Below are positions 48,049 to 56,421 of a DNA stretch of 64,000 bases, in pieces (the stretch's first letter is position 1; each line of letters starts with the position of its first letter). A model generated the notes under the pieces. That model made no database searches. It saw nothing but the letters and a program-made list of their open reading frames with translations, and was not told the DNA's origin. Source of the stretch: DATIBQ01 sp964573395. Its GTDB lineage: Bacteria; Patescibacteriota; Minisyncoccia; Phycocordibacterales; UBA9973. Location: positions 34,707-98,706 of the forward strand of contig CAZNJI010000002.1 of NCBI GenBank assembly GCA_964573395.1, given 5' to 3'. The position numbers were made by a program, and so were the translations under genes.

Positions 48049-48077
48049 TTGACAAAATATGATTTATAGTTTACTAT
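48049..48077 (+). promoter_or_regulatory. Strong promoter upstream of ORF 48097
   Basis: TTGACA (48049-48054), 17-base spacer, TACTAT (48072-48077); predicted start about 13 bases before the ATG at 48097. Confidence 0.65.
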
Positions 48078-48096
48078 TTTCGATAAATTTGAAACC

Positions 48097-48357
48097 ATGG
48101 AAACATGTTCGTACCTTTTCGCTGGTGCATCTGGCATCGGCATGATCGTTACTCTAGTCTTTGCGGTAAAAATTTATTTGCGCTGCAAAAAACTGAAGAA
48201 AAAAATAATGAAAGAAAAAACCGCCTGGGAAACCAGGCGGATTTTTATTCCTTTAGTTACCTTGAGCGAGCCCTTCGTAGAAATGCGCAGTTGTTTTCGG
48301 GTTAAACTTTACGAACTGATCCTGCCTCTCAGTGTCTCGCAGCCAGCCTTGCCCTAA
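48097..48357 (+). CDS. Candidate small membrane protein whose frame runs through a terminator
   Basis: Frame of 86 aa: one hydrophobic helix (about 10-27, GIGMIVTLVFAVKIYL) then a Lys-rich stretch (RCKKLKKKIMKEK). A strong promoter lies just upstream. The hairpin at 48221-48247 falls inside the frame before any stop codon, and beyond it the frame is antisense to the next gene. So the likely mRNA ends without a stop and the real product, if any, is about 48 residues. No family recognised. Confidence 0.35.
   Translation: METCSYLFAGASGIGMIVTLVFAVKIYLRCKKLKKKIMKEKTAWETRRIFIPLVTLSEPFVEMRSCFRVKLYELILPLSVSQPALP
48221..48247. terminator. Bidirectional intrinsic terminator
   Basis: CCGCCTGG GAAA CCAGGCGG with A6 on the left and ATTTTTATT on the right; ends the minus-strand gene at 48253 and the plus-strand transcript from 48084. 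Confidence 0.85.
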
Positions 48358-49446
48358 AATCCTTTTATTTCCTTTTGCATATCTATCCAAAAATACGCTG
48401 GCATTCATGTCGTATGTTGCCTGGCCGGTTCCATCCCCTTTAACTTCTCGAGAAGAGAACCCGCCGATTTTGTCGGTTGCTTTCAGAAAGTCTGCTTCAT
48501 TTTCAAAGAAATAATACACGCCGACCTTGCCGTTCATGTCGCCTCGAACGTTAATAACGTATCCGCCTTTCGGCTGAGGTTCTGCTTCAGGAGTTTTCTG
48601 TTTTTTGGATGTTGTTTCCGTTAATTTTTTCTCCATTACCTTTTTCGCTATCTCCCACGTTCGTACTCCAAGGTTGCCGTCAATAAGCCCTTGCACATCG
48701 ATTTCTGCAGGAGAGAGGTTTCCTTCCTTTTCAAGCTGTTCGCCGAGTGCAGTTCTGCCGTACTTTTCGTTTATTTCTTTGATGATTTCAGGATAATGTT
48801 TTACGGTGTAATTGATGAGATCTTCTTGAAATGCAAGATTATCGGAGGTTCTGAATCCGAATGTTTCCGCCATTTTAAACAGGTCTTTTTCTGAAAGCTG
48901 GTCGTCGTTTTCAAGAAACGAGTTGCTTTTTCCAGTTGGAGTAACGCCGCCTTCTTTCGTTTTTGATTCCGTATAGACACTGAGATCTCCCTTTGACGTA
49001 TCTTTGGCACGTTCGATTTTATGCTGTTTTTTCCCCGTTGAATCAGTAAGATTTTCAGCCTTCGCTTCTTGCTTTGCCGCAAGGAGGCCCAAGCTCATGA
49101 GTCCTGCCGTAAACGTTCTTCGAAGCCAGCTTTTCTGGTGCTTCTTCGCTTTTTCAACCGAAATATCGTTTGGATCGAGCTTTTCATCTCCGTCAGGTTT
49201 CTTTCGGAGCGCTTCGCTGATTACGCTATCAAGAGTGCCTCCTTCTTTCTCTTTCTTTTGCCGGATGTCTTGCAGCAAGGTTTCCCGATGGACTTCTGGT
49301 GTTTCGACGACGTATTCCTCCTGATCTTTCTCTAATTGCCGTTTTCTCCGATCTTCTAAGATTTCCGAATCAATTTTTGCTTCGTTGTATGTCTCAACGT
49401 CCTGATCCTGCTCGATCGCACCTGGCATTTCATAGTTGTGTTTCAT
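48253..49446 (-). CDS. Hypothetical protein with a short hydrophobic segment
   Basis: 397 aa. Charged helical N-terminus to about 115 (DVETYNEAKIDSEILEDRRKRQLEKDQEEYVVETPEVHRE), a weak hydrophobic stretch (SWLRRTFTAGLMSLGLLAAKQEAKAE, about 118-143) that reads like an internal signal or a late signal peptide ending AKA. After that comes a Lys/Thr-rich region with a possible peptidoglycan-binding-like helix pair (LSPAEIDVQGLIDGNLGVRTWEIAKKVM). No family recognised. Confidence 0.7.
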   Translation of the reverse strand: MKHNYEMPGAIEQDQDVETYNEAKIDSEILEDRRKRQLEKDQEEYVVETPEVHRETLLQDIRQKKEKEGGTLDSVISEALRKKPDGDEKLDPNDISVEKAKKHQKSWLRRTFTAGLMSLGLLAAKQEAKAENLTDSTGKKQHKIERAKDTSKGDLSVYTESKTKEGGVTPTGKSNSFLENDDQLSEKDLFKMAETFGFRTSDNLAFQEDLINYTVKHYPEIIKEINEKYGRTALGEQLEKEGNLSPAEIDVQGLIDGNLGVRTWEIAKKVMEKKLTETTSKKQKTPEAEPQPKGGYVINVRGDMNGKVGVYYFFENEADFLKATDKIGGFSSREVKGDGTGQATYDMNASVFLDRYAKGNKRILGQGWLRDTERQDQFVKFNPKTTAHFYEGLAQGN

Positions 49447-49494
49447 ATTCCGAATAATACCATATCAAAACAGCCTCTTTCGAGGCTGCAGTGG

Positions 49495-52197
49495 CTATCG
49501 GTAGCGATTCATGATTTCGGCTTCAACTTCTGCTCGCGGCCGGCCGTAGGTAAGGTATGAAAGCTCCTTCATTTTTTCGGCGATTTCTATATTGCCTTTC
49601 GGCGGAGGAGGGATCTTCAGGTTGAATGGTTTTTCCGGTACTCCGCCAACCAGAATTTTTGCGTAGGCGTTGAAATTTTGCAGCTTCAAAACGTCGGCCG
49701 GAGTAAAGACGGGGGAGAGTTGTCGCTCGAATACGACGGCATTTTCAGGAGAAACACGGTAGATAATCATACTGCCAACGTTTCCGAATACTGCATTTTT
49801 GATGTTTTCCTGAAGCTGTTCAATGAATTGGTGGGCAACCGTAAGGCCGAGGCGATACTTGCGTGCTTCTGAGAGAATCGTGGCAATTGAATCGGTAGTA
49901 ATGTTTTGGAACTCGTCAATGTAGAGGTAAAAATCGTTCACCGCTTCTTTGCCGAGCACGTCAGATCGAGAGAGTGCCGCCATGGTGAGCTTGCCAACGA
50001 GCACGAGCCCGATAAGGTGCGAGTTAATATCTCCGAGCCGCCCCTTCGACAAGTTCACGAGAAGGATTTTTTTGTTATCCATGATCTCTCGGAAATTAAG
50101 CACCGAGTGCTGCTGCGCAATAACCGGCCGCATGATGTCATTTGAGATGAAGACGTCGAATTTGTTCGTAATGTACGGGACAAAGTTCGCCAGCGATTGT
50201 TCGCCGGTCGTTTTTTCGGCATTTTCCCAGAATTGCTTGATGATCGGATTTTTGCAGCGCGAAAGTTTGAGCGCTCGGAATTCCTTGTCGGCAAGCACAC
50301 GGCCGATTTCAAGGAGCGTTGAGCCTGACGCCGGATCTTCCATCACCAGGAGCGCTGAGTTTCTAAAGTATTGTTCGAAAGCCGGGCCGCCGGCTACCTT
50401 CATGTCGAAGAGCTTGTTGAAAATGGCGAGCAGTTCGTTCACCACGAACGTCTTTTGCTCCGGGAATCGTTCATCATATTCGAGCATGTTAAGCCCCATC
50501 GGCCGGTCGGTGTGAGACGGATCGAAGTAGATAACATCTTCCAGCCGATCTTGGGGGATGTTGGCAAGAATGTCGTTCAGATCGGTTCCGTGCGGATCGA
50601 TAAAGCAGAATCCGTTTCCGTTTTTCGCATCTTGAATCGCCATGTTTTTAAGAATGGTGGTTTTACCGGTTCCGGTTTGGCCGATCACGTAGCAGTGGCG
50701 CATGCGATCTTCAGGAGCAAGGAATACGTCGGTGGTGTGTCCGCGGTAAATATTGGTGCCAAGATACACTCCGGTATTTTGAATTGAAACGGGAGCCGGC
50801 GCCGTTGCCCCTGCAACTTCTTTCAATTCTGGTGCGGCAATGAGCCCGACAGGGAAGTGGAAGAGGGTTGCGAGTTCGTCAACTGAAAAAATCATCTCTT
50901 CAGATGGCGTACGAGTGCGGAATGAAAAGGTACGACAAAAATCAAATACATGAGAAGTGCGGACGTCATTCCAAGTAATCGCATTTGACCCGGGAAGCAT
51001 GAATTGGTTGAAAGAACTTTTTATGGTTCTAAGAATATTCTCGGCACGGTCGGCAGTGCTGCTGCTTGCAATGATTCGGATTGCTGCCGCAATGCTCTGG
51101 CTTTTACTTTTTTCAGTCGCCAATTTGATTCCTTGTTCATCAAGCGGCTTGTCTTTGTTTTCTGCTTCTTTCTGATTTGAAAAAAGAGAAAGCAGGGTTT
51201 TGCCGGTTCCTACTAACACCGATTCAGTTGCTTCTTGGTACAGCTCTTTTACCGTTTTACCTGGTTCCGCATGTGCTCGCGAGAGGACATCAGAAAAAAC
51301 TTTTTGGTGGTTTGCTGTATCTGCACAAATGAGGAATTGAATTGCAGCGCCTTCATGGTCATCTGCAAGCTGGGAAAGCGATCCGATGAGGGCAACGAGC
51401 GGGTCATGCTCAAATGATGCATCAGTGTTCAATGGAAAAATTGCCGGCTCTTGCAAGCTACCTACCGACGCTTTAATGGCTCCGTTTGAAGTGAAAATGT
51501 TGTAGTCATTAACAGCAGCTTCGATGGCAGCTCCCGGATAAAACGCATGTACCGTTTTTTCAAAAAGCTCAACCGAATCTCGGGGTACTGCTGCGTAGAG
51601 CGCAATGTCTCTTCCATGATTTTGTACGGCGAGCTCAAGCGTGTAGTACGCATCGCCGGAAAGCGAAAGCATGGTTACGTAAAACTGCTTCATTGCCTGA
51701 ATGAATGTTTTGAAGTTTTGCTGTTCGGCCTCCGAAGAACTTGCGGGAAGCGTTACGGTAAAAAGGGAATGACTTAATTCTGAATGGAGGGCTGATTTTT
51801 CTTTTAACCCCGGAATTGCTCCGATGGTATGAAGGTATTGCACGAGAAAGCGATGAAAGTCATCAATCAAGTGCGAATCTTTTGTTTGCGCTGCGGCATC
51901 GAGCGCATTTTTAATACCCTTTTCAAGCGCGAGCGCGAAGAGCGCCTCGATGTTTTCATCATGCTCTTCTGGTTTTAAATGAAGCGTGAAACGCTCTACT
52001 TCATGATCCGGCAGAATCTGCGTTTCGTGGAGGAATTCTTTTGCTTCAGCTTGCGCGTATTGTTCTAAGACTACCTTCCCGACAGCTTCGGTTGAGCGCG
52101 GCGTTTCATGGCCAGATTGGGATTGTTCCTGTATTTGTGTTCCGAGCCAAGGTGCTTCTTCGGTAGGAGAGGTGAACTTTTCTGATCTGTGCAGCAT
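49495..52197 (-). CDS. TraD/VirD4-like type IV coupling ATPase
   Basis: 900 aa from the ATG at 52197. N-terminal half (about 1-480) helical and without membrane helices. The motor part has HCYVIGQTGTGKTTILKNMA (Walker A, about residue 505), GFCFIDPHGTDLNDILANIP, and DFYLYIDEFQNITTDSIATILSEARKYRLGLTVAHQF (Walker B and sensor). The C-terminus is Pro-rich (KIPPPPKG). This is the DNA-binding coupling-protein family that feeds substrates to VirB4 systems, but it lacks the usual N-terminal membrane anchor. A TATAAT box 6 bases before the ATG fixes the start. Confidence 0.88.
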   Translation of the reverse strand: MLHRSEKFTSPTEEAPWLGTQIQEQSQSGHETPRSTEAVGKVVLEQYAQAEAKEFLHETQILPDHEVERFTLHLKPEEHDENIEALFALALEKGIKNALDAAAQTKDSHLIDDFHRFLVQYLHTIGAIPGLKEKSALHSELSHSLFTVTLPASSSEAEQQNFKTFIQAMKQFYVTMLSLSGDAYYTLELAVQNHGRDIALYAAVPRDSVELFEKTVHAFYPGAAIEAAVNDYNIFTSNGAIKASVGSLQEPAIFPLNTDASFEHDPLVALIGSLSQLADDHEGAAIQFLICADTANHQKVFSDVLSRAHAEPGKTVKELYQEATESVLVGTGKTLLSLFSNQKEAENKDKPLDEQGIKLATEKSKSQSIAAAIRIIASSSTADRAENILRTIKSSFNQFMLPGSNAITWNDVRTSHVFDFCRTFSFRTRTPSEEMIFSVDELATLFHFPVGLIAAPELKEVAGATAPAPVSIQNTGVYLGTNIYRGHTTDVFLAPEDRMRHCYVIGQTGTGKTTILKNMAIQDAKNGNGFCFIDPHGTDLNDILANIPQDRLEDVIYFDPSHTDRPMGLNMLEYDERFPEQKTFVVNELLAIFNKLFDMKVAGGPAFEQYFRNSALLVMEDPASGSTLLEIGRVLADKEFRALKLSRCKNPIIKQFWENAEKTTGEQSLANFVPYITNKFDVFISNDIMRPVIAQQHSVLNFREIMDNKKILLVNLSKGRLGDINSHLIGLVLVGKLTMAALSRSDVLGKEAVNDFYLYIDEFQNITTDSIATILSEARKYRLGLTVAHQFIEQLQENIKNAVFGNVGSMIIYRVSPENAVVFERQLSPVFTPADVLKLQNFNAYAKILVGGVPEKPFNLKIPPPPKGNIEIAEKMKELSYLTYGRPRAEVEAEIMNRYR

Positions 52198-52203
52198 ACG
52201 GCA

Positions 52204-52209
52204 ATTATA
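52204..52209 (-). promoter_or_regulatory. -10 box (TATAAT) of the coupling ATPase gene
   Basis: Perfect TATAAT on the minus strand, 6 bases before the ATG at 52197. Confidence 0.6.
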
Positions 52210-52253
52210 CGCGACAACCGTAGTAAATAAAATAATACTCACCGGTTTTTTGG

Positions 52254-52259
52254 TATACT
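52254..52259 (+). promoter_or_regulatory. -10 box (TATACT) of the 52268 gene
   Basis: TATACT ends 8 bases before the ATG at 52268; divergent from the coupling ATPase promoter. Confidence 0.5.
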
Positions 52260-52267
52260 TTTATCGT

Positions 52268-52642
52268 ATGAACATGGAAGGAATGAGCAAGGAGACCCAT
52301 GAATATTTCTATGGAAAAGACGAAGGAGGAACGGCAAAACCTGTTGTAGCTCCAGAGCTTCTTTCCGTGCCTGAAGATCCGACAGAAATTAAGAATAAAA
52401 TTACCCTCATCAAGGAAGAATTAGAAAAAGCTTCAGCAGATTTGGAAAAGAAAACCGCAAACGATAATCGTCCTGTTGAGATGAAGATTGAGGAAGATGC
52501 TTTGCCGATCGACATAAAGCATGCCGGCAAGATCTATGAAACGCTTGAGCGACAAAAAGACATATTGGAAAAAGCGCTCAAAGAAAGAAGTCCGCGAAAG
52601 AAAAGCTTAAAGGAAGTATTAAATTCATTCTTAAGTTTTTAG
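52268..52642 (+). CDS. Hypothetical helical protein
   Basis: 124 aa from MNMEGMSKETHEYFYGKDEGG. Soluble, largely helical and charged (EIKNKITLIKEELEKASADLEKKTA, IYETLERQKDILEKALKERSPRKKSL), probably coiled coil. Divergent from the coupling ATPase and ending 3 bases before rny on the other strand. No family recognised. The ATG at 52172 would extend the frame across both promoters and is rejected. Confidence 0.7.
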   Translation: MNMEGMSKETHEYFYGKDEGGTAKPVVAPELLSVPEDPTEIKNKITLIKEELEKASADLEKKTANDNRPVEMKIEEDALPIDIKHAGKIYETLERQKDILEKALKERSPRKKSLKEVLNSFLSF

Positions 52643-52645
52643 TTT

Positions 52646-54133
52646 TTATCGCGCAAAATCAATGATGCGCGTTTCGCGAATGATGGTAACTTTTATTTCG
52701 CCAGGGTAATGAAGTTCGTGCTCAATTTCAATCGCAATTTTTCGCGCCATATTTCTTGCTTCCGTGTCAGAGACATTTTCAGGCGTGACGAAAATGCGCA
52801 CCTCTCTTCCTGCTTGAAGAGCAAAGGCGCGTTCGACGCCAGAGAATCGCGAAGCAAGGCTTTCAAGCTCTTGCAATCGCTTAATGTAATTTTCTGCAGT
52901 ATCGCGACGTGCTCCGGGGCGAGATCCTGAAATCATGTCGGCAACTTGCACGATAACCGCTTCCAAACTTTCATGCGGCACGTCATCGTGGTGGCTTTTC
53001 ATGGCAGTAATAATTCTTTCATCGGTGTTAAATCGTCGCAGGATGCGCATGCCGATATCAACGTGCGACCCTTGCACTTCATGATCGAGCGCTTTGCCGA
53101 TGTCGTGAATGAGCGCTCCTGCTTTTGCAATACCCACGTCTGCTCCCAGTTCCTCGGCAAGCATACCGGCAAGATGGGCGCATTCGATGGAGTGCTGCAA
53201 TACGTTTTGGCCGTAACTCGTTCGGTAGTGCAGCCGGCCGATGACCGCAACGAGCCGCGGATCGAAATTATAAATGCCGCATTCGTATACTGCATCGGCT
53301 CCTTTTTGCTTCATGATGTCATTAGCTTCTGCTTGCGACTTCTGAATGAGTTCTTCAATTTTTGCCGGCTGGATTCTGCCATCTTTAATAAGAGCAGTGA
53401 GCGCACTTGCGGCAACGGCGCGGCGGACCGGATCGAACGAAGAAATAATGATGTATCCGGGTGCATCATCAACAATCAGTTCAACGCCGGCGGTGCGTTC
53501 AAACGTTCGAATGTTCCGTCCTTCTTTTCCGATAATTTTTCCTTTTATTTCTTCAGAGGGGATGGCAACGGAGGTGGTAGTAAGTTCTGTTGCCGTTGAA
53601 ACGGCAAGGCGTTGAATTGCGGTTGCAAGAATTTCCCTCGCTCGTGCTTGCAGGTCTTCCGAGAGGAGCGCATTGAGCTTGTAACGGCGAACCTCTAGGT
53701 CTTCCGCATATTCAGATTCAATACGGCCGAGGAGCGCTTCGCGCGCTTCATGAGCGCTTAATCTTCCTACCGTCTCAAGCCGTTCGGTCACTAGCGCTTC
53801 TTCAGATTGCACGCGAGCTTCGCGCTCAACCAGTGCCGATTCCCGCGTTTTGAGGGCGGTTTCAAGCTTTGCTAGTTCCGCATGCTGTTCGTCGAGAGAC
53901 ACTTCTTTTTTTATCAGGCGGTCCTCCGTTTGCGCGATTTTTTCATCTCGCTCCTCGGCTTTTTTGGTGGCAGCTTCAATAATGCCTTGAGCTTCCTCCT
54001 TCGCTTCCATGATGCGCCGCTTTGTCTCAAGCTCAATTGAGCCCTTTTGTCCGAGGGAAATAAGAACGCGAAGCCAGTAGCCCAACAGGACTCCGCCGAA
54101 TATGGCGCCTCCAATTGAAAGGAGCAGTTCCAT
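52646..54133 (-). CDS. rny: Ribonuclease Y
   Basis: 495 aa. N-terminal membrane helix (3-24), a long coiled coil (about 30-150), a KH domain (IPSEEIKGKIIGKEGRNIRTFERTAGVELIVDD), and an HD domain (ALIHDIGKALDHEVQGSHVDIGMRI, MKSHHDDVPHESLEAVIVQVADMISGSRPGARRD). Membrane-bound endoribonuclease that starts mRNA decay. All HD metal ligands are visible. One base after clpP, so probably in the same transcript. Confidence 0.97.
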   Translation of the reverse strand: MELLLSIGGAIFGGVLLGYWLRVLISLGQKGSIELETKRRIMEAKEEAQGIIEAATKKAEERDEKIAQTEDRLIKKEVSLDEQHAELAKLETALKTRESALVEREARVQSEEALVTERLETVGRLSAHEAREALLGRIESEYAEDLEVRRYKLNALLSEDLQARAREILATAIQRLAVSTATELTTTSVAIPSEEIKGKIIGKEGRNIRTFERTAGVELIVDDAPGYIIISSFDPVRRAVAASALTALIKDGRIQPAKIEELIQKSQAEANDIMKQKGADAVYECGIYNFDPRLVAVIGRLHYRTSYGQNVLQHSIECAHLAGMLAEELGADVGIAKAGALIHDIGKALDHEVQGSHVDIGMRILRRFNTDERIITAMKSHHDDVPHESLEAVIVQVADMISGSRPGARRDTAENYIKRLQELESLASRFSGVERAFALQAGREVRIFVTPENVSDTEARNMARKIAIEIEHELHYPGEIKVTIIRETRIIDFAR

Positions 54134-54134
54134 G

Positions 54135-54728
54135 TTACTTATCGGCAGCTGCTGCCTTTGAAATTACGTCGTCTACAATGCCGTACTTTTTTGCTTCATC
54201 TGCAGAGAGCCAAAAATCTCGGTCAGTTTCCTTTTCAACTTGCTCCAGTTTCTTTCCGGTGTGTTTTGCAATCAGGTTATTGAGAAGTTTCTTCGTTTTG
54301 AGGATTTCTCTTGCCTGAATTTCAATATCACTTGCCTGGCCGTGCGTGCCGCCCCACGGTTGATGAATCATTACGCGTGAATTAGGAAGCGCAAACCGTT
54401 TTCCTTTTTCTCCTGAAAGAAGAATGACTGCACCCATTGAGGCTGCCATGCCAACGCAATAAGTATGCACGGGCGGTTTAATAAACTGCATGGTGTCATA
54501 AATGGCTAGGCCCGCTGAAACAGACCCTCCTGGACTGTTTATGTAGAAGTGTATTGGTTTTTTTGGGTCTTCGTTTGCAAGGAAAAGGAGCTGGGCAATA
54601 ACGAGGTTCGCGGTATGGTCATTAACCTCGTCATTTAAAAAGACAATTCGCTCGCGGAGCAACCGAGAGTAAATGTCGTACGCACGCTCCCCAAACTGTG
54701 ATTTTTCAATAACTGTAGGAATTAGCAT
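54135..54728 (-). CDS. clpP: ATP-dependent Clp protease proteolytic subunit
   Basis: 197 aa. Catalytic Ser in CVGMAASMGAVILLSGEKGKR, His in NSRVMIHQPWGG, and Asp in ETDRDFWLSADEAKKYG give the full triad. RIVFLNDEVND and FYINSPGGSVSAGLAIYDTMQF are family signatures. It forms the tetradecameric protease with ClpX or similar ATPases, which are not in the window. Downstream of tig, a common order. Confidence 0.97.
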   Translation of the reverse strand: MLIPTVIEKSQFGERAYDIYSRLLRERIVFLNDEVNDHTANLVIAQLLFLANEDPKKPIHFYINSPGGSVSAGLAIYDTMQFIKPPVHTYCVGMAASMGAVILLSGEKGKRFALPNSRVMIHQPWGGTHGQASDIEIQAREILKTKKLLNNLIAKHTGKKLEQVEKETDRDFWLSADEAKKYGIVDDVISKAAAADK

Positions 54729-54974
54729 AGGTTTATATCATTTATTTATCTGATAATGACCAACAAACGTGTTTTTACCACGTCTTGTCCCGTAGTAAAT
54801 CGGCTGCGCATTCGATGCCGATTTTACAGCGGGATAACGGTTGGGATTAACATAAAATAGTTTTCAAGTTAAAAGTTATAAAGTTAAAAGGAATACAGGC
54901 CATCTGAAATAAAGTTCAGCAGAAAATGCGGTATGCACCCACTATAGCGCTTCTTTTATAAAACGCAAAAATAC
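54729..54974 (-). promoter_or_regulatory. clpP upstream region with an imperfect inverted repeat
   Basis: 246 bases without a gene. TCCCGTAGTAAATCGGC (54788-54804) pairs with GCCGATTTTACAGCGGGA (54817-54834) with one bulge and one mismatch, 12-base loop, no T-run. Upstream of it the decamer AAGTTAAAAG occurs twice within 26 bases (about 54867-54892). It may be a clpP operator or leader structure. Confidence 0.45.
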
Positions 54975-56027
54975 TTATAGCGTCTCCAAAAACTTCATTA
55001 CCTTTTCATTGGTAAGCACGAGGTGGGCATAGGCTTTGGTTCTGGCCTCATCGGCACCCGGGTACGTTGCGAGCAGGCGATCTGCTTCAGTTTGAACCGC
55101 TGCTTCATCAGGAATGAGTTTTTCCGCTTCTGCAATTTTATCGATTACCAGTTGGAATTTTGCGCGTTTCTCCGCATCAGGAGTGAGTTCCGTTTCAAGC
55201 TGTTCTTTGGTTTTTCCGGCTTTTTCAAGATATTCATCAAACTTCATGCCGGCGCGGTCAATTTCAAACGAAAGCTGCCCGATCATTTTTTCAAGCTCGG
55301 CGCGAACGAATAATGCAGGCACTTCAAGCGCTGTTTCGTTTGCAATTGCATCAAGGAGCGCGGCGCGTCGCTTGTCTTTTGCCTGGAGCTCTTTTTCGAG
55401 CTTCAGGTTTTCCTTAATTTTATCTTTCAGCTCCGCTACGGTTTCGAATTTTCCAAAAGATTTCGCAAAGGCATCATCGACAACCGGAAGCTCTTCTTCA
55501 GTATGCTCATGCGGGCCTTCTGACGCGTGGTCGTCATGCTGATGGAGGCGCATGTGGCGCAATTCTTCGATGGTTTTGTGTACATCTTCGTCGGTTACTT
55601 CCGCTGGGACAACCGGAGCAGCATCTTTCGCCAGTTTTTTGTAATCAGGCAGGGTAATTGCTGGCATGACAGAGACGAGAATTCGAAATTCAAGGTCATT
55701 TCCGCGCGCAAGCTTGGTTAGTGCAATCTTCGGCCGGCCGATCGCGTCGATCTTATGTTCAATAATCATTTCCGGATAATGTTTTTCAAGCGCCAGTTGG
55801 GCCATCTCTTCAAGCGTAAGTTGTTCGGGAACCTGCTTCTTGAGGATGTTTTCAGGAACGCTTCCCTTGCGGAAACCATCTACTTCGATGTTCTTTCCTA
55901 GGTTTGCAAGCGCCGCGGCTTCAAAAGCGGCAAACTGCTCCCACGGAATGCTGCCAACAAGCTCCACTTCGCTTTTTGGAAGCTCCTCTACTTTTACGGT
56001 ATATGCGTTTTGATCGTCTTTTTTCAT
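54975..56027 (-). CDS. tig: Trigger factor lacking the PPIase domain
   Basis: 350 aa. The N-terminal ribosome-binding domain is clear (VDGFRKGSVPENILKKQVPE, the GFRxGxxP loop), and the C-terminal chaperone arms are present (FKLVIDKIAEAEKLIPDEAAV-like). The FKBP-type PPIase domain normally between them is missing: after LPDYKKLAKDAAP the chain goes directly to the helical arm, with a His/Glu-rich insert (LHQHDDHASEGPHEHTEEE, about 170-190) that may bind metal. Chaperone for nascent chains. The loss explains the length (usual about 430). Confidence 0.88.
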   Translation of the reverse strand: MKKDDQNAYTVKVEELPKSEVELVGSIPWEQFAAFEAAALANLGKNIEVDGFRKGSVPENILKKQVPEQLTLEEMAQLALEKHYPEMIIEHKIDAIGRPKIALTKLARGNDLEFRILVSVMPAITLPDYKKLAKDAAPVVPAEVTDEDVHKTIEELRHMRLHQHDDHASEGPHEHTEEELPVVDDAFAKSFGKFETVAELKDKIKENLKLEKELQAKDKRRAALLDAIANETALEVPALFVRAELEKMIGQLSFEIDRAGMKFDEYLEKAGKTKEQLETELTPDAEKRAKFQLVIDKIAEAEKLIPDEAAVQTEADRLLATYPGADEARTKAYAHLVLTNEKVMKFLETL

Positions 56028-56055
56028 TGGATTGCCCAGTCTAACACACTCACCC

Positions 56056-56100
56056 TAAAACAAAAACCCAGCCATTATTTCTTTTCACATAACGGCCGGG
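56056..56100 (-). terminator. Intrinsic terminator after the 56122 gene
   Basis: Minus strand CCCGGCCGTTAT ... ATAATGGCTGGG (two G-U pairs) then TTTTTGTTTT. Confidence 0.75.
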
Positions 56101-56121
56101 AAAGTAATCCGAGTTACTTTT

Positions 56122-56418
56122 TTATAACCCTTCAACTACTCCTTCAAAATAGAGCTCGTTGAGTTCTTGTTCGGTTTGGTCGAGTTCTGAAGCATTGTCT
56201 GATTGTGTTGCACCGACATTTTGCATGTCATACTCATTGTTTATTACTTCAGCAGGATTTTTTTTGAGATACCAATACCCAAGCCCTGCTGCGACAAGGA
56301 TAATAAGCAGGGCTATTAATAGTGATTTTGCAGTATGCGGCTTTTTGTTCTGCTGCTCACCTTGCATGCTGCTTGGCATTTGCTCTAGCTTTGTTTCATT
56401 CAATCCGTTCGGTTCCAT
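56122..56418 (-). CDS. Small membrane protein, MEPN family (hypothetical)
   Basis: 98 aa. Begins MEPNGLNETKLEQ; one membrane helix (about 30-48, LLIALLIILVAAGLGYWYLKK); acidic tail ELDQTEQELNELYFEGVVEGL. The protein at 61339 begins MEPNVQ and shows the same plan (polar start, one helix ending YWWNQTQ, acidic tail with a related DRLIELEAIQ helix), so the two look like paralogues. Four bases after the coiled-coil gene. Confidence 0.65.
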   Translation of the reverse strand: MEPNGLNETKLEQMPSSMQGEQQNKKPHTAKSLLIALLIILVAAGLGYWYLKKNPAEVINNEYDMQNVGATQSDNASELDQTEQELNELYFEGVVEGL

Positions 56419-56421
56419 AAG

